NCBI GenBank assembly: GCA_947179265.1
Contig: CAMXBB010000049.1
Coordinates: 1-8,391, forward strand
Reading direction: 5' to 3'
DNA: 8,391 bases
DNA from: an uncultured Bacillota bacterium
GTDB lineage: Bacteria; Bacillota_I; Bacilli_A; RF39; UBA660
Shown: piece by piece, positions 1-5,313 of the stretch
How positions within the stretch are numbered: position 1 is the stretch's first letter
Layout: every line of letters starts with the position of its first letter
Position numbers and translations under genes: made by a program
Notes under the pieces: generated by a model
The model's input: only the letters and a program-made list of their open reading frames with translations
What the model was told of the DNA's origin: nothing
The model's database searches: none

Positions 1-225
1 GTATCTCCTTGTTGTCCTTCAGTTTCACTTGAATCTGGAGTACCTTGCTCTCCTTCTGCTTGCTTTTCTTCTTTTTTTGAAGTTGGTTCTTCACCTGCTC
101 CTTCTAAATCAGATGCATCTCCTTGTTGTCCTTCAGTTTCACTTGAATCAGATGTACCTTGCTCTCCTTCTGTTCTCTCTTCTTTATTTGAAGTTTGCTC
201 TTCAATTGTTCCTTCTGATTCTGAT
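1..225 (-). repeat. 114-nt in-frame tandem repeat inside the low-complexity gene
   Basis: Bases 1-58 and 115-172 match at 54 of 58 positions by hand count, a period of 114 nt (38 codons). The following parts (59-114 and 173-225) align less well and differ by one codon (KKEEKQAEGE against NKEE-RTEGE). The unit encodes EGEQGTxDSSETEGQQGD plus a linker of the form EExTSxKEE. The first copy touches the window edge, so more copies may follow outside. A weaker related stretch lies around 270-330. Confidence 0.85.
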
Positions 226-512
226 GAATTACTAGATTTTTTCCTATCTTTATTTACTTCATTTTGTTTTGGAGTATCTTGTTGCCCTTCACCTTGTGAA
301 GAATCAGCTTTCTGATCTGTACCTTCTTCACCATGTTGATCATTTTCTGATCTTCCATCATTCTCGTCTGCCTTTGTAGTAGTCTCTTCTTTAGATGTTC
401 CATCTTGACCAGATTCTGAACTTTCTTTACCTTCATTTTCTTTTAAATCTGAATCTTTATCTTGTGAAAAGAGCTTTTTTATATCTTCTGCTATGTATTT
501 CCAATAACGCAT
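1..512 (-). CDS. Low-complexity, charged Ser/Glu/Gln/Gly-rich repeat protein, N-terminal part
   Basis: A minus-strand frame stays open from ATG at 512-510 to the left edge (170 codons, no stop), so the C-terminus lies outside the window. The start is set by a GGAGGT site 5 nt upstream. The protein opens with MRYWKYIAEDIKKLFSQ, a short amphipathic helix-like stretch. From about residue 18 it is almost entirely E, S, G, Q, D, K, T and N, with no signal peptide, membrane segment or Cys, and is surely disordered. Towards the window edge it enters a tandem repeat of about 37-38 residues containing EGEQGTxDSSETEGQQGD, with a more decayed relative (EEGTDQKADSS...GQQDTP) nearer the N-terminus. It starts 13 bp after the stop of the 252-aa gene and is probably co-transcribed with it. 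I recognise no family. A folded or anchoring C-terminal domain could lie beyond the edge. The gene call is firm; the function is unknown. Confidence 0.85.
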   Translation of the reverse strand, partial: MRYWKYIAEDIKKLFSQDKDSDLKENEGKESSESGQDGTSKEETTTKADENDGRSENDQHGEEGTDQKADSSQGEGQQDTPKQNEVNKDRKKSSNSSESEGTIEEQTSNKEERTEGEQGTSDSSETEGQQGDASDLEGAGEEPTSKKEEKQAEGEQGTPDSSETEGQQGD

Positions 513-517
513 AGGTT

Positions 518-523
518 ACCTCC
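518..523 (-). promoter_or_regulatory. Ribosome binding site GGAGGT for the low-complexity gene
   Basis: On the minus strand GGAGGT is followed by AACCT and then ATG (512-510), a 5-nt spacing. It lies in the 13-bp gap after the TAG stop of the upstream gene (526-528). It fixes the start of the partial gene and supports translation from a shared mRNA. Confidence 0.85.
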
Positions 524-525
524 AA

Positions 526-1284
526 CTAAATCTTTAAACTTTTATTGCTCTCAATCTTTCCATTAATATATTCTCTATCGTTACCACTCATCTCAAAGTA
601 TGATGCTGCTTGAATTAACTTGCCTGTTTTATTAAACTTCCAAGGTAAATATTTACCTTCTTCAAACACATCAAAATCAGTATCAGTTTCTTGTGAAGAT
701 ACTCCAACTGCTTCAATTCGATTTTGAGTTGGAAATACTCTTTCAACTTGTCTTCCTTTTACTTCTCTTACTAAGATAAATCCATAATGTGTTCCACCAA
801 TCAGTACACCAGGATTAACTGGATATTCTTCTCGATTATCAAACAAGATTCTTCTACTACTTTTATCGTTACCAATTATAATAGTTATTGGATTTAATAC
901 ACGTTGTTCTCCCAATAATTCATCTTGATGCTCAAAAGCTTTCTCAGTCATAGTAAAATCTAATCTTATAGGATTATCAGGCATTTCTTGTATTAATTCA
1001 CCTTTTTTACTAAACTCCCAAGACTCTCTAATACCATCTTCATAAATCCTTATGCCACTAGATGTTACTCCAACAGCATCAACTCTATTGATTGTTGGAT
1101 AAACGATTTCTCTTTGAGTTCCTTTATAATCACTGATAATTACAAAGCCATAATGTATTGTAGCTAACATAACTCCTTTAGGTATTTTCATAGTTGTATT
1201 GTCATTTTCATTTATAACTGAAACTTCCCCATTATTATCGATTTTTATTACTATCGGATTATCTAAACTTGCCTTTTTTTCCAC
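526..1284 (-). CDS. Unrecognised 252-aa protein built of two tandem ~90-residue domains
   Basis: The protein is an internal duplication. Unit 1 spans about residues 9-99 and unit 2 about 131-225. Each has an NPIxIxI entry strand, a GV(M/L)....HYGF strand (HYGF at 44-47 and 166-169), a KGxQ turn, a PTxNRxxAVGVxS block and a final W(E/K)FxKxGxLIQ. Alternating hydrophobic residues suggest a mostly beta fold. There is no signal peptide, membrane segment or Cys, so it is probably cytoplasmic. I recognise no family or catalytic motif. I place the start at GTG 1284-1282 because AGGTGA lies exactly 5 nt upstream; an in-frame GTG at 1293 would add three residues but overlaps that site. It is the first gene of the leftward operon, with its own promoter facing the LRR pair, and a binding or partner role for those proteins is only a guess. 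The gene is near certain, the function unknown. Confidence 0.9.
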   Translation of the reverse strand: MEKKASLDNPIVIKIDNNGEVSVINENDNTTMKIPKGVMLATIHYGFVIISDYKGTQREIVYPTINRVDAVGVTSSGIRIYEDGIRESWEFSKKGELIQEMPDNPIRLDFTMTEKAFEHQDELLGEQRVLNPITIIIGNDKSSRRILFDNREEYPVNPGVLIGGTHYGFILVREVKGRQVERVFPTQNRIEAVGVSSQETDTDFDVFEEGKYLPWKFNKTGKLIQAASYFEMSGNDREYINGKIESNKSLKI

Positions 1285-1289
1285 AAATA

Positions 1290-1295
1290 TCACCT
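1290..1295 (-). promoter_or_regulatory. Ribosome binding site AGGTGA that decides the GTG start
   Basis: On the minus strand AGGTGA is followed by TATTT and GTG (1284-1282). The sequence and 5-nt spacing are the same as in front of the 997-aa gene (AGGTGA, TGAAA, ATG 5314). The alternative GTG at 1293-1291 sits inside this site and has no site of its own. Confidence 0.75.
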
Positions 1296-1306
1296 ACTAG
1301 TGACTT

Positions 1307-1335
1307 ATAATAACATCTCTTTATCATATAAGCAA
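1307..1335 (-). promoter_or_regulatory. Predicted promoter of the leftward operon
   Basis: Reading leftward, TTGCTT (1335-1330) lies 17 bp before TATTAT (1312-1307), which is preceded by TGT to form an extended -10 (TGTTATTAT). Transcription would start near 1300 and give a leader of about 15 nt. Such a short leader fits the GTG at 1284 better than the one at 1293. The -35 is weak, the -10 good. Confidence 0.55.
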
Positions 1336-1345
1336 GATAACTTTA

Positions 1346-1373
1346 TTGATTTATTCAAATAAGATGTTATAAT
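1346..1373 (+). promoter_or_regulatory. Predicted promoter of the LRR gene pair
   Basis: TTGATT (1346-1351) and a perfect TATAAT (1368-1373) are 16 bp apart, with TG one base upstream of the -10 (TGTTATAAT). The expected start near 1380 leaves about 20 nt of leader containing the AGAGGA site. This is a sigma-70/sigma-A type promoter and is mirrored by the leftward one. Confidence 0.65.
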
Positions 1374-1385
1374 AAACCATCGAAA

Positions 1386-1391
1386 AGAGGA
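1386..1391 (+). promoter_or_regulatory. Ribosome binding site AGAGGA for the 1299-aa gene
   Basis: AGAGGA lies 9 nt before ATG 1401. It is weaker and further away than the AGGTGA and GGAGGT sites of the other genes, so this first gene may be translated less efficiently than its paralogue. Confidence 0.6.
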
Positions 1392-1400
1392 AGTTTTAAT

Positions 1401-4400
1401 ATGGATATTAAACATGGAATTTTAACAAAAGCATATGACACTGACTGTGCTTATAAAAAATTAATCATTCCAGATAGAACAACAATAATTGGAAAAAGTT
1501 CTTGTACGGAATTAGATATTACTGAAGCAGCAATACCTGCATCAATAACAAAAATAGAAGATTTTGCTTTTTTTAAAAGTAATATTGAAGAAATTATAAT
1601 ACCCGATAATGTAAACTATATTGGTCAAAGAACCTTTGCTGAATGTCATAATTTAAAAAGAGTTACTCTACCAAAAAATTTAAAATATCTTGGTCCATCA
1701 GCATTTTCTGGATGTAGTAATCTTGAAGAGATAATCTTACCTTCTGGGCTTGAAGAGATTAATTATCGTACCTTTGCTGAATGTCGTAGATTAAAGAAGG
1801 TCATTATACCTGATGGGGTAAAAAAAATTGATTGGGCAGTATTTGCTGGATGTGACATTCTTGAAGAGATTGAACTTCCAGATAGTATAACTTCTTTAAA
1901 TAAACAATTATTCGCTAATTGTAAAAGATTAAAAAGAATTAAACTTCCTAAGAATATAGAAATGTTACCTGATGAATTTTTCAAAAATTGTGAATCTTTA
2001 GATATCGAATTAGATCCTTCAATTATAGTATTAGGTTCTAGTGTTTTTGAAGGATGTACAAGTTTAACTCATTTTCCTTCTAATGTATTTAAATTTGGTA
2101 GTAAATGTTTTAAATATTGTCATAAATTAACTAGTGTAAAATTAAATGATGAAGTTAACGAACTACCTGAAGGGATGTTTGATGATTGTACTAACCTTTC
2201 AGAGATAATATATGAAGGAAAAAATAAACTTTTCGTTGGAGCAAGGTGTTTTAGAAATTGTATATCTTTAACTGAAATTCCTTCATTTATAATAATTGAA
2301 GCTCCACTATACGTAAAAAATTATGCTGAAGGATTATTTGAGGGATGTTTAGGATTAACCGAAGTTGACTTATCAACCTCTTCAGTACCTACAGCATGCT
2401 TCAGAAATTGTAAGAACTTAAGAGTTGTTAATAATAGTCGTAATGTCCAAAAGCTGGGTAGTGATGCCTTTAGTGGATGTGAAGCCTTAGAAAGTATTGA
2501 TTTAAGAGGTTTAAGAATAATACCATCTGGAGCTTTAAGAAACTGTACATCATTAAAAAAAGTTGATCTAGGAAAAAACTTAACTAGCATTGGTAAAGAA
2601 GCCTTCTATTATTGCATCAATCTTGAAGACTTCGATTTACCTGATTCAGTTGAAAGAATCGATAAAAGAGCATTAAAACATTGCCATAGTATAAAGTGTC
2701 TTGTCATTCCTGGCATGCTAAAAAGAGTTCATGACGATTCATTATCTCATATGTATTCTCTAGAGCGAATCGAAGTATCCCCTACAAATAAACGTTTTAT
2801 GACTCCAGATAACTTATCATTAATAAGTGAACAATTTCAAAAGTTTATTCTTTATGCTGGTGGTTCTAAAAATAAAAGTTATTCTCTAGCAAATTATTGT
2901 ATTGGAACCTATGAAGGTAGTGAATTAATAAGACCAATTAACATTATCGGACCTTATGCCTTCGCTGGTGCTAAAAATCTAGAAGAATTAACTATTTGTA
3001 CATGTGTTAATGATATTGAAAGAACAGCATTTGATGGTTGTGACAATTTAAAGAAATTAATAGTTCAAAATCTATCACTATTTGGATGTCAAGGATTTAA
3101 AATAAGAGATAAAGGTAAATATTACTTTAGAGAATTCTCAGATGAAGATATCTTTATCCCATTCGAAACAGTTGAATATTCTGAGGACCTAACTGCTATT
3201 ATGCAAGATGCCTTACCTTATTTTGATAAAGTTACCAAGGTTATCTTCCCTTCTATAGGAACTTTTCAAATTTTTAACGAAGCTTTTAAAGGATGCCCTG
3301 AATTAAAAGATGCTACCATTCCTACTAATGTCAAAGCAGTTGGTCAAAATGCTTTCCCTAAAGGAGCTACCCTTAGATTTTCTAATGGTTTAGTATTAAC
3401 GGGATTAGTTGAACAAATATATAATAATGATTATAAAGGAGAATATAAACTATACATATTAGATGATGGTACCTATTATATCGAAGAAGGAGACATTTTA
3501 ACTAAAATAAAAAAGCAAGAGATTGATGAAGCTGTAAGTCATTCTGAACAAATAAGGGAAAATCCTATTTTGTTCTTAGATTTCTTTAATGATTTATATG
3601 AACATGATTTAGGAAATAAAATTTTTTTAAATGGTATCTTAATGGCCAATATGAGTCTTGAAAATAGAGAAATATTCTATGGATGTGTAAAACCTACTGA
3701 TGAAAGAGCAATAGATATAATAGATAAAAGTACCCTACTTGATAAAAAAGATGCTGTAACTGACTTTCTTCTTGCAGATACTAATTTTACTCGAGTAAAA
3801 TTTGCAATCAATCTATTAAAAAAATACGATGTTAGAGATCAAGAATTATATCACAAATATTTTATGAGGTTCACTAATTTCGAAGTTTATGAGAGCCTTT
3901 TAAATCTTGATAGAGATTATCTTATATATGTCATAAAATATTCTAAAATCTTAGAATGTGAAAATAAAGATTTAATCACTGATATCTTTGCTAGTAATAG
4001 AATAGAACAATTTATCAATCTACTAAAGAAATATAATGTAAAATCAAGAATACTTTTAAATCCTATTTTCATAGCACTTGCAGATAATCCTTTATTTGAA
4101 AAACTATTAAGTGTCTTTGATGCTAATATAAAAAGAGTTATCGTTGAAAGTAATATTCTAAACAATCAAGAAACAGGTAAACAAAACTTACTAGACCTTC
4201 TTAATTTACTTGAAATAACTGGTGCTTTAGAAAGTGATAAGATTATCAGACAAAGAGCATCAACTTTCATAACCGAAAAGATGTTCCATGACAAATTACC
4301 TAATGGAGAAAATAATCGTCATCGTGTTATTGGAGATGATATCCATAGAGTATTCAATTTTAGACTATTACGTGAAGAATTTGATTTAGAATTTGCAAAC

Positions 4401-5300
4401 TTCTATTTAGAAAACTATCAAGAATTAATTGAAAATGAAAGAAAAAAAGCTGGATTCATTGAAAGAGTTTATATAAACTTTAGAGAAATATCTAGAACAT
4501 GTACATCTGATAAAGGATCACAACGAAAACTAAAAGTTACTCTTGAAAAATGTATAAACTATCTTTCCAACGTCAAATTTGATGGCATAAATCAATCAAA
4601 TCAAGAATTAGCTAATCTAATAAGTGCTTGGTATGATGAAAATAAAACATGGATTGACGCTCAAGTAGTATATAAAGAAGCTCAAAAGGCTCCAAGAAAT
4701 ATCTTTACTGAAATCAAGTATGATGAAAAGGGAGAAGTTATTTATGATATGAATCCCGAAAATGATCTAAGAGAAGAAATTAGTGAGGAATTCTCTTATG
4801 AATGGCTTCCAAAACAAGACATGCAAAATCTAGTTTTAGGTAAATATTGCAATTGCTGTGCTCATATTGCTGGAGCAGGTCAAGGAATAATGCGTGCTAG
4901 TATGATTCATGATTCAGTTCAAAATTTAGTTATTAGAAATCCTTTTGGAGATATTATTGCCAAATCTACTCTATATGTTAATCGTAGTGAAGGATATGCT
5001 GTATTTAATAATGTAGAATCTTCAGTTAACCATCGAGCAGATGATGAAAAGGAAAAAATATATAATGCTTTCATGAGAGGTGCTAAAGCATTCGTAGAAA
5101 CTTATAATAAAAACAATAATATTAAACTTAGCGAAGTAACAATTGGTGCTACAAGAAACACTGTACTTGAACATCTAACTGATGAAAAGCATCCCAAATC
5201 ATCAATTCATCAATCATTAGAATTTGGTCAATATTCTTTTGGTGGATATGCATATGCTGGTGATTGGAAGAGCGAACAAAGATTAGTATTAAAAATATAG
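1401..5300 (+). CDS. Giant BspA-like leucine-rich repeat protein with conserved Cys-rich C-terminal domain (1299 aa)
   Basis: Residues about 23-660 are BspA-type (LRR_5) repeats of about 23 residues, with the signature IxLPxxVxxIxxxAFxxCxxL; I count about 21, including 18 before a degenerate island at about 460-510. A DGTYY block near 690 opens a helical middle (about 700-1130) with TFITEK (955-960), NG...NR, GDDIHRVF (978-985), GFIERVY (1018-1024) and APRNIF (1097-1102). The C-terminal domain holds EWLPKQD (1134-1140), LGKYCNCCAHI with Cys 1150, 1152, 1153 and His 1155, GAGQGIMRASMI, VQNLVIR and GDIIAKSTLYVN. No signal peptide, LPXTG or membrane segment is visible, so it is probably cytoplasmic. 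LRRs normally bind proteins; the C-terminal domain looks like an effector or enzyme of unknown activity. The strand pattern after VQNLVIR resembles a GNAT core, but no clear acetyl-CoA loop is seen. It is the first gene of a two-gene operon with its shorter paralogue. Confidence 0.93.
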   Translation: MDIKHGILTKAYDTDCAYKKLIIPDRTTIIGKSSCTELDITEAAIPASITKIEDFAFFKSNIEEIIIPDNVNYIGQRTFAECHNLKRVTLPKNLKYLGPSAFSGCSNLEEIILPSGLEEINYRTFAECRRLKKVIIPDGVKKIDWAVFAGCDILEEIELPDSITSLNKQLFANCKRLKRIKLPKNIEMLPDEFFKNCESLDIELDPSIIVLGSSVFEGCTSLTHFPSNVFKFGSKCFKYCHKLTSVKLNDEVNELPEGMFDDCTNLSEIIYEGKNKLFVGARCFRNCISLTEIPSFIIIEAPLYVKNYAEGLFEGCLGLTEVDLSTSSVPTACFRNCKNLRVVNNSRNVQKLGSDAFSGCEALESIDLRGLRIIPSGALRNCTSLKKVDLGKNLTSIGKEAFYYCINLEDFDLPDSVERIDKRALKHCHSIKCLVIPGMLKRVHDDSLSHMYSLERIEVSPTNKRFMTPDNLSLISEQFQKFILYAGGSKNKSYSLANYCIGTYEGSELIRPINIIGPYAFAGAKNLEELTICTCVNDIERTAFDGCDNLKKLIVQNLSLFGCQGFKIRDKGKYYFREFSDEDIFIPFETVEYSEDLTAIMQDALPYFDKVTKVIFPSIGTFQIFNEAFKGCPELKDATIPTNVKAVGQNAFPKGATLRFSNGLVLTGLVEQIYNNDYKGEYKLYILDDGTYYIEEGDILTKIKKQEIDEAVSHSEQIRENPILFLDFFNDLYEHDLGNKIFLNGILMANMSLENREIFYGCVKPTDERAIDIIDKSTLLDKKDAVTDFLLADTNFTRVKFAINLLKKYDVRDQELYHKYFMRFTNFEVYESLLNLDRDYLIYVIKYSKILECENKDLITDIFASNRIEQFINLLKKYNVKSRILLNPIFIALADNPLFEKLLSVFDANIKRVIVESNILNNQETGKQNLLDLLNLLEITGALESDKIIRQRASTFITEKMFHDKLPNGENNRHRVIGDDIHRVFNFRLLREEFDLEFANFYLENYQELIENERKKAGFIERVYINFREISRTCTSDKGSQRKLKVTLEKCINYLSNVKFDGINQSNQELANLISAWYDENKTWIDAQVVYKEAQKAPRNIFTEIKYDEKGEVIYDMNPENDLREEISEEFSYEWLPKQDMQNLVLGKYCNCCAHIAGAGQGIMRASMIHDSVQNLVIRNPFGDIIAKSTLYVNRSEGYAVFNNVESSVNHRADDEKEKIYNAFMRGAKAFVETYNKNNNIKLSEVTIGATRNTVLEHLTDEKHPKSSIHQSLEFGQYSFGGYAYAGDWKSEQRLVLKI
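1467..3388 (+). repeat. LRR_5 repeat array of the 1299-aa protein (~21 units)
   Basis: Successive units of about 23 codons carry the AFxxCxxL core (for example FAECHNLKR, FSGCSNLEE, FAGCDILEE, FRNCKNLRV, FYYCINLED). The units are diverged in DNA sequence, so this is an old array rather than a recent amplification. Eighteen cores precede the island at residues 460-510 and about three follow it. Boundaries are approximate. Confidence 0.85.
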
Positions 5301-5302
5301 AA

Positions 5303-5308
5303 AGGTGA
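5303..5308 (+). promoter_or_regulatory. Ribosome binding site AGGTGA for the 997-aa gene
   Basis: AGGTGA is followed by TGAAA and ATG 5314, a 5-nt spacing. It sits in the 13-bp gap after the TAG stop at 5298-5300. In-frame GTG 5305 and ATG 5308 overlap the site and are therefore unlikely starts. Confidence 0.8.
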
Positions 5309-5313
5309 TGAAA

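Larger units (their letters stand above)
1305..1375. repeat. Inverted repeat framing the divergent promoters
   Basis: The left arm TTATAATAACATCT (1305-1318) and right arm AGATGTTATAATAA (1362-1375) are inverted copies with 13 of 14 bases matching. They are separated by 43 bp and symmetric about position 1340. Each arm contains the extended -10 element of the promoter on its side. It could be a paired operator, or two copies of a strong -10 consensus; the ATC and AGA bases outside the -10 favour something beyond chance. Confidence 0.55.

Noticed and set aside
29..235. Plus-strand open frame rich in Leu opposite the low-complexity gene
   Set aside because: It is the antisense shadow of Glu/Gln codons (TTC, TTG, CTC) of the minus-strand repeat gene, which has a good ribosome site and start.
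254..436. Minus-strand Lys/Met/Gln-rich open frame
   Set aside because: It lies in another frame of the same low-complexity gene and reflects its biased codons; no ribosome site is seen.
1274..1280. Seven-base A run (minus strand) at codons 2-4 of the 252-aa gene, a possible phase-variation tract
   Set aside because: Runs of this length are common in AT-rich coding sequence here, and no other sign of switching is visible.
1290..1303. Small inverted repeat TCAC/GTGA around the ribosome site of the 252-aa gene
   Set aside because: The stem is only 4 bp with a 6-nt loop and is too weak to claim as a regulatory hairpin.
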